DNA from: JALYRV01 sp036675475
GTDB lineage: Bacteria > Acidobacteriota > Vicinamibacteria > Vicinamibacterales > SCN-69-37
Assembly: GCA_036675475.1 (NCBI GenBank)
Contig: JAKFEY010000027.1
Coordinates: forward strand, 50,451 to 114,450
Reading direction: 5' to 3'
DNA: 64,000 nucleotides
Translations under genes and position numbers: made by a program
Notes under the pieces: generated by a model
What the model saw: only the letters and a program-made list of their open reading frames with translations
The model's database searches: none
Told to the model about the DNA's origin: nothing
Part shown: positions 41,086-50,296 of the stretch, one piece after another
Layout of the letters: each line of letters opens with the position of its first letter
Numbering within the stretch: the first letter of the stretch is position 1

Positions 41086-44000
41086 CTAGAACCGGAACCT
41101 GAGGTTGACGCCGACGGTGCGCATCGACCGCACCGACAGCACCTGGCCGAACGTCGGTGAGTTGACGACCGTATCGATGGTGCCCCAGACGGGGGTGTTG
41201 AGCACGTTGCTGGCGTCGACGCGCAGCGTGAGCGCGCGCCTGCCGCCGAGCGGAATGTCGCGCGAGAGCGCCGCGTTGAGCTGGCGCGACGAGGGGCCGA
41301 TGATGGTGTTGCGCGCCGCGGTGCCGAACGCGCCGGTCGCGGGAATCCGGAATGCGGCGACGTTGAAGTAGCGATCGATCGTCGGGTCGTCGAGGCTGAT
41401 GTCCTCGCCGGTGTAGTCGGCGCGAAGCGAGCCGTTGGTGCCGCGCGCGATCTCACTGGCGGCTCCGACCACGCGCGCCGTGTACGGCTGGCCCGAGTCG
41501 AACGTGAAATGCGCGTTGAGCGTCCAGTCGCCAAACGCGGCCGCGAGCCATCCGCCTTCCGACAGCCACCGCCGATTACGGCCGAACGGCAGGACGATGT
41601 TGACGTCGGCCTGCAGCCGGTGCGCGCGCTCGAAACTCGAGCGCCCCCATTCGGCGTCGAGATTGCGATCGTCCTGGGCCACCGTGCCGCCGGCGCCGCC
41701 GAACGACGACGCGTTGTCGCGCGCGTGCGTCCAGGTATAGGTCGCGCCGCCGCCGATGCCGCGCGTCATGCGCTTGCGAAGGCGGAGGCTGACGGCGTGC
41801 AGCGTGGAGCGGCCTTCCGAGGTCTGCCACAGAAACGGCTGCACGCCCTCGATGCGCAGGCCGGCGGCGTCGCGGTTGGGCGCGCGCAGCATGTCGAGAT
41901 GCGAGCCGCGCGTGCCGTTGTAGCTGATGCCGGCGTTGAGCGAGCCGGGAAGGTCGCGCCCGTAGTCGGCGTTCCACACCTGCGCGATGCCCAGCTCGTA
42001 GTCCGTATCGATCCCGTAGTTGTTCGTCGTGGTCGCCGGGCTGACGCGCGCGAACGGATCGGTGAGGCTGAGCGGCGCGGCGGGTGTGCCGGTGGTCGTA
42101 TTGGTGACGGCAAACGGCGGCTGCGCGATCAGCTGGCGCGCAATCGACGCGTACGACCCGGCGTTGTAGGTGATGCCGTAGCCGGCGCGCAGCACGCTGC
42201 CGCGCCCGAGGCGCCAGGCGAGGCCCACGCGCGGCGCAAGGTTGTTGGCGTCGCTCCGCACCAGCGCGAACGGAAACGCGCCGGAGAAGGGGCCGGTCTG
42301 GCCTGACAGCACCGGCACGGCGGCCGAGAAATCATCCGCGACGTCGAGATTCACCATCCGCCCGCCGGCTTCCTCGAACGGCGCCACGAACTCATACCGG
42401 AGCCCGGCATTGAGGGTCACGGTGTTGCTGATGCGCCAGTCGTCCTGCGCGAAGGCGCTGAACGTGCGGCCGCGCAGATCGATCAGGCCGGGCCCGAACT
42501 GCACCGACGCCTGCTGCGGGAGGCCGAGCAGGAAGTCGGCGAAGTCGAGCGCGGAGCCGCGGCGCACGCCGGGGCCGCCGGTGTAGAGGCCGCTGAACAC
42601 GAAGGTGCCGCGCGGATTGGCGTCGCTCTGGCTCTCGGACCAGTCCTGGTGATAGTCGGCGCCGAGCCGGAACGTGTGGCGGCCGCGCGGCAGCGTCCAG
42701 GTGTAGCCGAGATCGAGCCGGCGGTCGTCGCGCCGCGACGGCGCGATGTCGCGAAGCGTGCTGAACGTCGAGAACGACAGTGACGGCACGCCCCACGCGA
42801 ACGGATCGGTGGCGACTCCGCGGATGCCGGCCGCGCTCGCCACGTCTTCGACAAAGGCGAACTGTCCGCCGGCGCGCGAAGTGGTGCGGCCGAACGTGGC
42901 GCGTATGTTGTGCACCGTGCGGCCCGAGCGGATGTTCAGCGCCAGCGGCACGGTGAGGGTGGTGCCGCGCGTGGCGCCCGACACCGTTGGAAAGGCCGTG
43001 AACCGATCCGCCTGGTTGCGCCGGTAGTTGACGGTCGCGTTGAGCACCACGTTGGTGCCCTGGGCGCCGCGTCCGCCGCGCCCGCCGCGCCCGGCCTGCG
43101 CCGGCGGCCCTGTCCTTGTGGCAGGTGCAGGCTGCGCCGTTTGCCCAGGCTGCCGCGGCGCCTGTCCCGCGCCGCGTCCGCGCTGCGCGGCAGGCGGCGG
43201 CGGATTGAAGTTGTGCGTGATGCGCACCATCACGTTGTCGGCGGCATTGGCCGTGGGCGTGGTGTAGCGGAAGTTGCGCGCGTCGCCCTCGAGATTCGGC
43301 AGCGGGATGAAGCCGAGCAGCGCCGCCGCGGCCGGATCGATCCGCGCGGCCGGAATCCGATTGTCCGGGAACGGCAGCCCCGTCGCGGGGTCGCGGACGA
43401 TGATGCCGCGGTCGAGCAGCGACGAGAAGTCGCCGCTGCGGATGGCCGCTGACGGCACGGTGGAGTACGTGTCGAAGATGTCGTCCGACCGGTTGCCCGT
43501 GTAGGAGAAGTTGAACGACGTGCGGCGCGTGCCGTCGTAGACGCCGGGAATCTTCACGGGCCCGCCGAGCGTCGCGCCGAAGCGCTGGCTCAGATAGTCG
43601 TCCTCTTCGCGTTCCTCGCCGCGGAGCGCGAAGGGCGACGCGTTGAGCGGCGAGCCGCCGATCGTGTACGTGACCGAGCCCTGCAGCCGCGCCGCGCCGC
43701 CAAGCCGGCCGCCAAGCCCGCCGTCGCCGGGACCGAAGCGGCCGAACTGTTCCGCCGTAGCGTTGGGCGGGCCGCCGCCGGGACCGCCGCCGCGGCCAGG
43801 CCGCATGCCGGGCTCGAGATCGGCAAACTCGCCGCGCAGGATGGCGCCCATCCGGTCGTTGAGCATGCCGCGATCGATCTGCCCCTGATTGCCCGCAAGC
43901 GCGACGGCTTCCGAGGGCGCGTCCGTGGAAAAGCCGGGAGGCAGCAGCTGGCGCGCGGCCTCGGTGGCGTCGGGATCGTCGGGCGGCTCGGCCGTCTGGG

Positions 44001-44505
44001 CGGCGGCGCCGGGCTCGAGCGTCAGGCTTTCGAAGCGGTTGGGATCGCCGCCGCGGCGACCGGCGCCACCCCGTCGTCCTTCCGCCGGTGGTGGCGTGGC
44101 GCGAGGCGGCGCGGCCGGCATCCTGCCGCCAAGCGTCAGCGTCAGATCGACGCGCGTATCGCAGGGTGGCTGCGGCTGCAGGGTGATCGCGCGCTCGACG
44201 GGAGCAAAGCCCGTGAGCTCGGCGCGCAGTGTGACGGTCGACCCTGCCGCGGCGCGGACGCGGAACGCGCCGTCGATGTCGGTTGAGCTCGCCGAGGCGC
44301 CGGCTGTCAGGGCGACGCCCGGCAGCGGCGTCCCGCCGCTCGTCACCAGACCCGTAATGACGCACGGCTGGGCCGACGGCTGAGCGGGCGCCTGCCCACT
44401 GGCGCCCAGTTGCCAGGCCGCCAGCATGGTGGACGCCGCCAGCGTCCCTCGAAGAGAAGGCATCGAGCGTTTGACCGCCCGCGCCCCTGAAAGGTTAAGC
44501 GCCAC
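41086..44505 (-). CDS. Oar-like TonB-dependent outer-membrane receptor
   Basis: The 1139-aa protein has a signal-like N-terminus (LRGTLAASTMLAAWQLGASG), a carboxypeptidase-regulatory beta-sandwich (VITGLVTSGGTPLPGVALTA), a Gly/Arg/Pro-rich stretch and a large C-terminal barrel ending in VGVNLRFRF, with the Oar-type segments FSAFAQDDWRISNTVTLNAG and LRYEF. A second low-complexity Gly/Arg/Pro stretch (near residue 430) interrupts the region preceding the barrel. A clear plug TonB box is not evident. Such proteins are greatly expanded in Acidobacteriota; the substrate is unknown. An internal ATG at 44463 (MPSLRG) may be the real start. It is divergent from padR. Confidence 0.85.
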   Translation of the reverse strand: MALNLSGARAVKRSMPSLRGTLAASTMLAAWQLGASGQAPAQPSAQPCVITGLVTSGGTPLPGVALTAGASASSTDIDGAFRVRAAAGSTVTLRAELTGFAPVERAITLQPQPPCDTRVDLTLTLGGRMPAAPPRATPPPAEGRRGGAGRRGGDPNRFESLTLEPGAAAQTAEPPDDPDATEAARQLLPPGFSTDAPSEAVALAGNQGQIDRGMLNDRMGAILRGEFADLEPGMRPGRGGGPGGGPPNATAEQFGRFGPGDGGLGGRLGGAARLQGSVTYTIGGSPLNASPFALRGEEREEDDYLSQRFGATLGGPVKIPGVYDGTRRTSFNFSYTGNRSDDIFDTYSTVPSAAIRSGDFSSLLDRGIIVRDPATGLPFPDNRIPAARIDPAAAALLGFIPLPNLEGDARNFRYTTPTANAADNVMVRITHNFNPPPPAAQRGRGAGQAPRQPGQTAQPAPATRTGPPAQAGRGGRGGRGAQGTNVVLNATVNYRRNQADRFTAFPTVSGATRGTTLTVPLALNIRSGRTVHNIRATFGRTTSRAGGQFAFVEDVASAAGIRGVATDPFAWGVPSLSFSTFSTLRDIAPSRRDDRRLDLGYTWTLPRGRHTFRLGADYHQDWSESQSDANPRGTFVFSGLYTGGPGVRRGSALDFADFLLGLPQQASVQFGPGLIDLRGRTFSAFAQDDWRISNTVTLNAGLRYEFVAPFEEAGGRMVNLDVADDFSAAVPVLSGQTGPFSGAFPFALVRSDANNLAPRVGLAWRLGRGSVLRAGYGITYNAGSYASIARQLIAQPPFAVTNTTTGTPAAPLSLTDPFARVSPATTTNNYGIDTDYELGIAQVWNADYGRDLPGSLNAGISYNGTRGSHLDMLRAPNRDAAGLRIEGVQPFLWQTSEGRSTLHAVSLRLRKRMTRGIGGGATYTWTHARDNASSFGGAGGTVAQDDRNLDAEWGRSSFERAHRLQADVNIVLPFGRNRRWLSEGGWLAAAFGDWTLNAHFTFDSGQPYTARVVGAASEIARGTNGSLRADYTGEDISLDDPTIDRYFNVAAFRIPATGAFGTAARNTIIGPSSRQLNAALSRDIPLGGRRALTLRVDASNVLNTPVWGTIDTVVNSPTFGQVLSVRSMRTVGVNLRFRF

Positions 44506-44527
44506 GCGGATCCCATCTTACCGAGCC

Positions 44528-44582
44528 CTCCCCTGTTGACAGCCAACAGGGGAGCGGCTACTGTGCTGTTGGTTTCCAACAG
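44528..44582 (+). promoter_or_regulatory. padR promoter with two palindromic operator candidates
   Basis: TTGACA (44536-44541) and TACTGT (44559-44564) are separated by 17 bp, a strong sigma70-like promoter for padR. A perfect 11-bp inverted repeat (arms 44528-44538 and 44544-44554) overlaps the -35. A second one (CTGTTGG-TTT-CCAACAG, 44566-44582) covers the expected transcript start; both share the half-site CTGTTG. An AGAAGGA ribosome binding site (44581-44587) follows. This layout fits autoregulation by the PadR protein, which may also govern the divergent receptor gene. Confidence 0.82.
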
Positions 44583-44592
44583 AAGGACCCCC

Positions 44593-44943
44593 ATGCCCCC
44601 ACGCGACAAGACCGATGTCCTTCAGGGCACCCTCGCCCTGATGGTGCTCAAGACCCTCGACGCCATGGGCCCGCTGCACGGCTACGGCATCGCCCGCCGC
44701 ATCGAGCAGATGAGCGGCGACGCGTTGCAGATGAATCAGGGCACGCTCTATCCGGCTCTCGTGAAGCTCGAGCAGCAGGGATGGATTCGCGCGAAGTGGG
44801 GCGTCTCGGAAAACAACCGCAAGGCGAAGTTCTACGCGCTGACGCCGCGCGGCGAGCGTCAGCTCGCCGCGGAAGCCGACCGCTGGGGCCGCGTCGCCGC
44901 CATCGTCGGCCGCTTCCTGAAGCCGGCCGGAGATCCGTCGTGA
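44593..44943 (+). CDS. PadR family transcriptional regulator (acidobacterial type)
   Basis: The 116-aa winged-helix protein starts MPPRDKTDVLQGTLALMVLK and contains GPLHGYGIARRIEQMSGDAL and then QMNQGTLYPALVKLEQQGWI, the classical PadR recognition helix and wing. The short C-terminal helix is shared by small PadR proteins fused in operons with orphan permeases in Acidobacteriota. ATG 44593 is preceded by AGAAGGA at the proper distance; the longer frame to 44536 runs over the promoter and is rejected. It probably represses its own operon through the palindromes upstream. Its stop overlaps the permease start by GTGA. Confidence 0.92.
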   Translation: MPPRDKTDVLQGTLALMVLKTLDAMGPLHGYGIARRIEQMSGDALQMNQGTLYPALVKLEQQGWIRAKWGVSENNRKAKFYALTPRGERQLAAEADRWGRVAAIVGRFLKPAGDPS

Positions 44944-47588
44944 GCCGGCTGGCGTCGCTGTGGGCGCGGCTGCGCGAGCAGCTCACGCGCGGCCGCGCCG
45001 ATCGCGAGTTCCGCGAGGAGCTCCGCGCGCACGTCGCCGAGCTTCGCGACGAGCACCTGCGCCGCGGCATGACGCCGGCCGACGCGCATCGCGCGGCCAT
45101 GCTGGCGATCGGCGGCTTCGAACAGGCGCGGGAGCTTGTCAACGACCGCCGCGGGTTTCTCGTGCTCGATCATCTGTGGCGTGACGCGCGCCATGCGCTG
45201 CGCATGCTGCGCAAGTCTCCGGGCTTCAGCGCCGTGGCGGTGGTCACGCTGGCCCTCGGCATCGGCGCGAACGCCGCCATCTTCAGCTTCATCGACGCCG
45301 TCATGCTGCGCCCGCTCCCGTATCCCGAGGCGGACCGCCTGATCGCGATCTGGGAAATCGAGCGCGGCGGCGAGCGCGGCGCGGTGGCGCCGGCCAATCT
45401 CGCCGACTACGCGCGTGTGGGCGCCTTCGAGCACGTCGCGGGCTATTCCACGCCGTCGCTCAGCCTCACCGGAGGGGGCGAGCCCGAAGGGCACATCGGC
45501 GAGGCGGTGACGTGGAACTACTTCACGGTGCTGCGCGTGCCGCCGGCGCTCGGACGCGCCTTCACGCGGGAGGAGGATTCGCCGGCCGGACGGCCGGTGG
45601 TCATCATCAGCGACGCCCTCTGGACACGACGCTTCGGCGCCGACCCCGCGATCCTGGGCCGCGCGGTCGACATCGACGGGGTGCCGCACGACGTGATCGG
45701 CGTGATGCCGCCCGGCTTTCGCGGCGTGTCGCAGTTCGGGTCGAGCGTCGAGCGCCATCTGTGGCTGCCGGCCGCGTTTCCCGCCGAGCTGCTCGCCAAC
45801 CGCGGGGATCACGAAATCCGCGCGGTCGCGCGTTTGCGCGACGGCGCGACCGTCGAGGGCGCGCGCGCCGAGCTCACGGCGATCTCCGAAGGGCTCGCGC
45901 AGGCGTTTCCCGAGACCAACGCAAAGGTGCTGGCGCAGATGCAGCCGCTGGCCGGCGACGTCGTGCGCGATGTGCGGCGCTCGCTCATCGTGCTGATGCT
46001 CACGGTCGGGCTGATTCTCGCGATCGCCTGCGTCAACGTGGCCAATCTGCTCATCGCGCGCGGCGTCGGGCGCCGGCGCGAAATCGCCGTGCGCTATGCG
46101 CTCGGCGCGACGCGCGCGCGCGTCTATACGGCGCTGCTGACCGAGAGCGCGGTGCTCGCGCTGCTGGCCGGCGCCGCCGGGCTCTGCCTCGCGCTCTGGA
46201 TTCAGGGCGTGCTTGTGCGCGTCGCGCCGGCGTCCCTGCCCCGCCTCTCGGAGGTCACCCTCGACGCGCGCGCCGTGGCCTTCACGTTCGGATTGAGTCT
46301 GGCGATCGCGATGATTTTCGGCGGCCTGCCCGCGTGGCAAGCCGGCCAGGCGCGGCCGGTCGATGCCATGGCCAGCGGCGGCCGCATCGTGGCCGGCAGC
46401 AGAGTGATGCGGTGGCGCAACGGGCTGATGATCGGTCAGCTTGCGCTCTCCGCGCTGCTGCTCGTGGGCGCCGGCCTGATGATCCGGAGCCTCGTCAGGC
46501 TGAACAGCGTCGACCTGGGTTTCGACACCGCCGGCGTCCTGACGATGCGCATCGGCCTGCCGATGGCGAAATATCCAACCGGCGACGCGCGGCTCGCGTT
46601 CTTCGAGCAGGTCGAGGCGCGGCTCACTGCCCTGCCGGGCGTGTCCGGTGTCGGCTATGCGAATGCGTTTCCGCTGCGCGGCGGCTGGAGCAGCGGCTTC
46701 GGCATCGACGGCCTTCCGCTGCCGGCCGAGGGTGTCTACGAAGCGGATTTTCAGGCCGTGAGCCCCGGCTACTTCAAGACACTCGGGATCCCGCTCATCC
46801 GAGGGCGTCATCTGACGCCGGCTGACATCAAGACATCCATGGCCGTGGCCGTGGTGAGCGAGCAGTTCGAGCGCCAGCTGCTCGGCGGCAGGAACGCCGT
46901 CGGCACGCGGTTCTCGCGCGTGGGGCCGGACGGCCCGTTCATTACGGTCGTGGGCGTCGTCCGCGACGTGCGGCGCGACGGCCGCACGGCCACCGTCGAG
47001 CCGCAGGTGTATCTGCCGGCGGCGCAGACCGGCATGTATCCCGTGCGGCTGGCCGATCTCGCCGTGCGAAGCACGGGCGGCAACGCGCACGATCTGATGC
47101 CGGCCATCCGCGCGGCCATCTGGAGTGTCGATCGCGACCAGCCGATCACGAACATCCGCACGCTCGACGAGATTCTCGCGATCAGCAGTGCGGAGCGGCG
47201 TTTCCAGACGCTGCTGTTCGCGATCTTCGCGGGGCTTGCGCTCCTGCTCGCCTCGATCGGCACCTACGGCGTCGTGGCCTATCTGGTGTCGCAGCGGACG
47301 GCCGAAATCGGCGTGCGGCTGGCGCTCGGTGCGAGCCGTGGACGCATCTATCGCGCGCTGGTCGCGCCCACGGCCCTGCTGGTCGTCGCGGGAACGCTGG
47401 CCGGCGTGGTGGCGGCGCGGTGGCTGGCGGCACTGCTCGACACCATGCTGTTCGAGGTGCCGCCAGGCGATCCCGCCACCTATGCCGCCGCGGCAGGCAC
47501 GCTGCTGGCGGTGGCGCTCGTTGCCTGCGTCCTTGCCGTACGCCGCGCGGCCCGCATCGATCCGACGACTGCGCTTCGGTACGAGTAG
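44940..47588 (+). CDS. ABC transporter permease, acidobacterial duplicated orphan permease (ADOP) type
   Basis: The 882-aa protein has a short N-terminal cytosolic part (REELRAHVAELRDEHLRRGM, then TPADAHRAAM), a MacB-like periplasmic domain, and two FtsX permease domains with their helices (SLIVLMLTVGLILAIACVNV; LLFAIFAGLALLLASIGTYG). Characteristic lines are LRMLRKSPGFSAVAVVTLAL and RREIAVRYALGATRARVYTA. No ATPase is encoded next to it, which is the defining feature of ADOPs. GTG 44940 overlaps the padR stop; the longer frame to 44781 is a shadow. It probably works in drug or lipid export or in mechanotransmission, but the function of the family is not settled. Confidence 0.9.
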   Translation: MSRLASLWARLREQLTRGRADREFREELRAHVAELRDEHLRRGMTPADAHRAAMLAIGGFEQARELVNDRRGFLVLDHLWRDARHALRMLRKSPGFSAVAVVTLALGIGANAAIFSFIDAVMLRPLPYPEADRLIAIWEIERGGERGAVAPANLADYARVGAFEHVAGYSTPSLSLTGGGEPEGHIGEAVTWNYFTVLRVPPALGRAFTREEDSPAGRPVVIISDALWTRRFGADPAILGRAVDIDGVPHDVIGVMPPGFRGVSQFGSSVERHLWLPAAFPAELLANRGDHEIRAVARLRDGATVEGARAELTAISEGLAQAFPETNAKVLAQMQPLAGDVVRDVRRSLIVLMLTVGLILAIACVNVANLLIARGVGRRREIAVRYALGATRARVYTALLTESAVLALLAGAAGLCLALWIQGVLVRVAPASLPRLSEVTLDARAVAFTFGLSLAIAMIFGGLPAWQAGQARPVDAMASGGRIVAGSRVMRWRNGLMIGQLALSALLLVGAGLMIRSLVRLNSVDLGFDTAGVLTMRIGLPMAKYPTGDARLAFFEQVEARLTALPGVSGVGYANAFPLRGGWSSGFGIDGLPLPAEGVYEADFQAVSPGYFKTLGIPLIRGRHLTPADIKTSMAVAVVSEQFERQLLGGRNAVGTRFSRVGPDGPFITVVGVVRDVRRDGRTATVEPQVYLPAAQTGMYPVRLADLAVRSTGGNAHDLMPAIRAAIWSVDRDQPITNIRTLDEILAISSAERRFQTLLFAIFAGLALLLASIGTYGVVAYLVSQRTAEIGVRLALGASRGRIYRALVAPTALLVVAGTLAGVVAARWLAALLDTMLFEVPPGDPATYAAAAGTLLAVALVACVLAVRRAARIDPTTALRYE

Positions 47589-47603
47589 CCCACGCGCCGC
47601 GCG

Positions 47604-48692
47604 TCAGCGCCGCGGCGAGGTCTCGTACGGCCGGAGGTGCCATTCGAAGAACGTCCAGGTGCGGTTCCACGAGTCGCGCTGATCGGGCGAGTCGTCGCGC
47701 TGCAGCGTGTCGGTGTTCACCCGGCGGTTGAACGTGTGCCCGCCGCTCGAGGGGCCTGGCACGGGATCGACATACACCTTCGTTTCGGCGAGATCGGGCT
47801 TGCGCGACCTGAGCGCGTCGACGATCTGCTGGTCCTCGACGAAATTGACGTCGGTGTCGTTGGTGGCTACGTGCACGAGCAGCGGCGTCTGCAGCTTGTC
47901 CACGTGATAGAGCGGCGATCGCTCGATGTAGAGATCGCGCTTCTCGAACGGCAGGCCCTGGATGCGCGACTGCGTGGAGAAGCCGCGCTGATACGACGGC
48001 CCCTTGTACGACAGGCGGAACACCAGGTTGGTCACCGGCACCATGGCGGCCGCCGCCTTGAACGGCGTCGTGTCGCGGAACACGGAGAACAGCGTGATGT
48101 AGCCGCCGTGGCTCCAGCCCATGATGCCGAGCCGCTCCATGTCGACGTGCGGCAGCGTCTTCAGATACGCGACCGCGCTCATCACATCGTCCACCTCATA
48201 GCCGCCGTAGTCGATGGCGTTGTGATGCGCTTCGCCGTAGCCCGTGCTGCCGCGATACTCGGGCGCGATGATGACGTAGCCGCGCTCGACGGCCTCCTTC
48301 ACGAACGGGAAGTAATTGATGCCCCAGTTGCCGTGGACGCCGCCGTGCACCCACACCATGGCCGCGTGGCCGCGCGCGCCGCGGCGCTCGAGCGGCTCGA
48401 ACAGGTAGGCGGGAATGTCCATGCCGCCGGCGCTCGAGCGATAGCTGATCTTCGTCATGCGCATGACGCCCTTGCTGGCCTCGGCATACCGCTTCTCGAT
48501 GGCCAGGCGCGCCTCGACGTCGCGCGCGAAATCACGATTGGGCGCGTGGTCTTTCGGATCCTTGCTGACATACAGCTGGCGGGCGCGCTCCTGATCGATG
48601 GGCGGCGGCTGCCGCTGCTGCTGCGCGTACGCGCTCGAGAACGCCGCGCCCGATGCGAGTGCGGCCATGACCGCGAGATGTGCTGCCTTCAT
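47604..48692 (-). CDS. secreted prolyl-oligopeptidase-like alpha/beta hydrolase
   Basis: The 362-aa enzyme has a signal peptide (AVMAALASGAAFSSAYAQ) and an S9-like hydrolase domain: VWVHGGVHGNWG (oxyanion region), YRGSTGYGEAHH, the nucleophile GWSHGGYIT with Ser194, the acid in VATNDTDVNF and the catalytic His in SSGGHTFNRR. No beta-propeller is present, so it is a short family member such as a dipeptidyl-peptidase-like or esterase type. It begins directly after the stop of the beta-rich protein gene (TGA-ATG) and is convergent with the permease gene, 15 nt apart. The substrate is unknown. Confidence 0.82.
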   Translation of the reverse strand: MKAAHLAVMAALASGAAFSSAYAQQQRQPPPIDQERARQLYVSKDPKDHAPNRDFARDVEARLAIEKRYAEASKGVMRMTKISYRSSAGGMDIPAYLFEPLERRGARGHAAMVWVHGGVHGNWGINYFPFVKEAVERGYVIIAPEYRGSTGYGEAHHNAIDYGGYEVDDVMSAVAYLKTLPHVDMERLGIMGWSHGGYITLFSVFRDTTPFKAAAAMVPVTNLVFRLSYKGPSYQRGFSTQSRIQGLPFEKRDLYIERSPLYHVDKLQTPLLVHVATNDTDVNFVEDQQIVDALRSRKPDLAETKVYVDPVPGPSSGGHTFNRRVNTDTLQRDDSPDQRDSWNRTWTFFEWHLRPYETSPRR

Positions 48693-49682
48693 TCACTGAC
48701 CTCCAGTCCTGAAACGAACCACGCCAAGCACGCGGAACGAATATTCGGTGCGCCGATCCACGCGGTGCAGGCGCGCGGATGTTTCCACCACGACGCCCTG
48801 GCCCGGCCGGAACGTGCGCGTGACGCCCGCCTCGGCGTAGCGCGGCGCCCGGTAATTGGCGTCGCCCTCGACCTTGATGACGTCTTCGCTGCGCCAGATG
48901 ATGGCATGCGCGCGCCATCCGCCGCGCGCGGCGGCGGCGCGCGTGAACAGCCCCGAGCCTTCGACGTAGCGATCGGCCGCGTCGCGGTCGGGCACGAATC
49001 GCGTCAGCACACCCAGCGTGTCAAGGCTGAGATCGATTCCGGCCCGGCGCGCCGTGAAGGACGTGCCGGCGGCCAGCGCGGTACTGTCGGCCACGGGCCC
49101 GGCGTCGAACAGCTGCCCGCCTTCGTGCACGACGTGCGCCTGGACGGGAATCGCGAGCCAGGGCGTGACGCGGATCTCGGCCGACGCGCCGGCATCGAAG
49201 CGCTCGCGATGGGCGGGCGTATTCAGGCGCTGCCAGTTGATCCACATGTCGTGGCGCAGGCTTGCGCCGGCAAACAGCCACTGGAAGCCGGCCTCATAGG
49301 GCCGCTCGAACGCCAGCGTCTCCCGCTGCAGCGGCGGCAGCATGCCGTGCGGTCCTGTGCGATCGGGCCCTGGCGGGTCGCCCGCCACGGGCGTGGCGAG
49401 CGTGCCCATGAGCACCGTTGAGCGATCGCCCTTGATGCGCAGCGTGAGCACGGGCCGCGCGAGGTCGAATGCGCGGTCGCTGCCGTAGCGGCGCGTGCCG
49501 AACGCGCCCGCCGTGAGCGACGCGCGCTCGCCGAGCGGCATCTCGACCGCGAAGGTCGCGGCCGCGCCCATCACCGTTTCACCGTCCCGGTACGGATTGC
49601 GAAACTCGGTGTTGTCGCCGAAGAACAGCACTTCGGCCACAAAGGTCATCGACCGCAGAATGCCGGCGGCGCCCGGTTGCAT
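48693..49682 (-). CDS. beta-rich, porin-like protein lacking a signal peptide
   Basis: The 329-aa product shows alternating amphipathic strands (LTLRIKGDRSTVLMGTLATP, SLRHDMWINWQRLN, IDLSLDTLGVLTRFVPDRDA) typical of an outer-membrane barrel, with the opening FFGDNTEFRNPYRDGETVMG. Yet no signal peptide precedes it: the in-frame sequence upstream of 49682 runs only 12 codons to a stop with no start codon. It may be truncated at the 5' end, start with an unusual codon, or not be a membrane protein. Only 23 bp separate it from the divergent deacylase gene. I do not recognise a named family. Confidence 0.5.
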   Translation of the reverse strand: MQPGAAGILRSMTFVAEVLFFGDNTEFRNPYRDGETVMGAAATFAVEMPLGERASLTAGAFGTRRYGSDRAFDLARPVLTLRIKGDRSTVLMGTLATPVAGDPPGPDRTGPHGMLPPLQRETLAFERPYEAGFQWLFAGASLRHDMWINWQRLNTPAHRERFDAGASAEIRVTPWLAIPVQAHVVHEGGQLFDAGPVADSTALAAGTSFTARRAGIDLSLDTLGVLTRFVPDRDAADRYVEGSGLFTRAAAARGGWRAHAIIWRSEDVIKVEGDANYRAPRYAEAGVTRTFRPGQGVVVETSARLHRVDRRTEYSFRVLGVVRFRTGGQ

Positions 49683-49705
49683 GTGCTCTACGATAACGGC
49701 AACAC

Positions 49706-50281
49706 GTGCCGGGCGTCAGACTTCTCCTTGCCGCGCTCCTCCTGTCGGCCACGGCCCTGCCGGCCGCGGCGCAGACCGAGCGGCAGCTCGATGACCCGTT
49801 CGCCCGCGGCGCGTGGAATTTTCAGCTCGCGGCGCAGTCCGCCTTCGAGCTGTGGAACTACAACGGCAATCACGAAGAGATGTACGGATTCGTCCCCGGC
49901 CTGAGCTATGGGCTGAGCGACGCGGTTGCCGCCGTCGTGGCGTTTCCGATGTACTACGTCAATCAGGACGGCGTCGATGCCGGCCTGCAGGGCATCACGT
50001 TCGGGCTGCGCAGCCGCGTGTACCGGCACAGAAAGGTGTCGATCTTCTTCGACTTCGAGGTAGGCGTCTCTTATGCCGACACCTATACCCCGCCGCGCGG
50101 CACGCGGTTCAACTATCTGGCGCTTGGGGCCGTCGGCACGATCGTGCCGGTGGGCCGCGGCGTCGACCTCATGACGGCGGTGCGGCTGATTCATGTGTCG
50201 AACAACGGCCTCGCCGGCCGCGAACGCAATCCCGACATCGAAGCGCTCGGCCTGCACGTGGGCGTGCTGCGACGGTTTTAA
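49706..50281 (+). CDS. PagL-like lipid A 3-O-deacylase (acyloxyacyl hydrolase)
   Basis: The 191-aa protein has a signal peptide (VRLLLAALLLSATALPAAAQ) and then an eight-strand barrel pattern. The C-terminal part carries the PagL active-site signature RLIHVSNNGLAGRERNPDIE, with His163, Ser165 and Glu179 matching the catalytic His, Ser and Glu of PagL. Such enzymes remove the 3-linked acyl chain of lipid A in the outer membrane. The start is a GTG, and the signal peptide begins at once, so no longer form is likely. It is unusual to find it beside a VWA/ADOP region; a target other than lipid A is possible. Confidence 0.8.
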   Translation: MPGVRLLLAALLLSATALPAAAQTERQLDDPFARGAWNFQLAAQSAFELWNYNGNHEEMYGFVPGLSYGLSDAVAAVVAFPMYYVNQDGVDAGLQGITFGLRSRVYRHRKVSIFFDFEVGVSYADTYTPPRGTRFNYLALGAVGTIVPVGRGVDLMTAVRLIHVSNNGLAGRERNPDIEALGLHVGVLRRF

Positions 50282-50296
50282 CCGAGCGCAGCGAGA

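Noticed and set aside
44859..47090. A 743-codon minus-strand frame opposite the ADOP permease gene
   Set aside because: Its composition (Arg, His, Asp, Gln) is typical of antisense frames in GC-rich DNA; the permease motifs lie on the plus strand.
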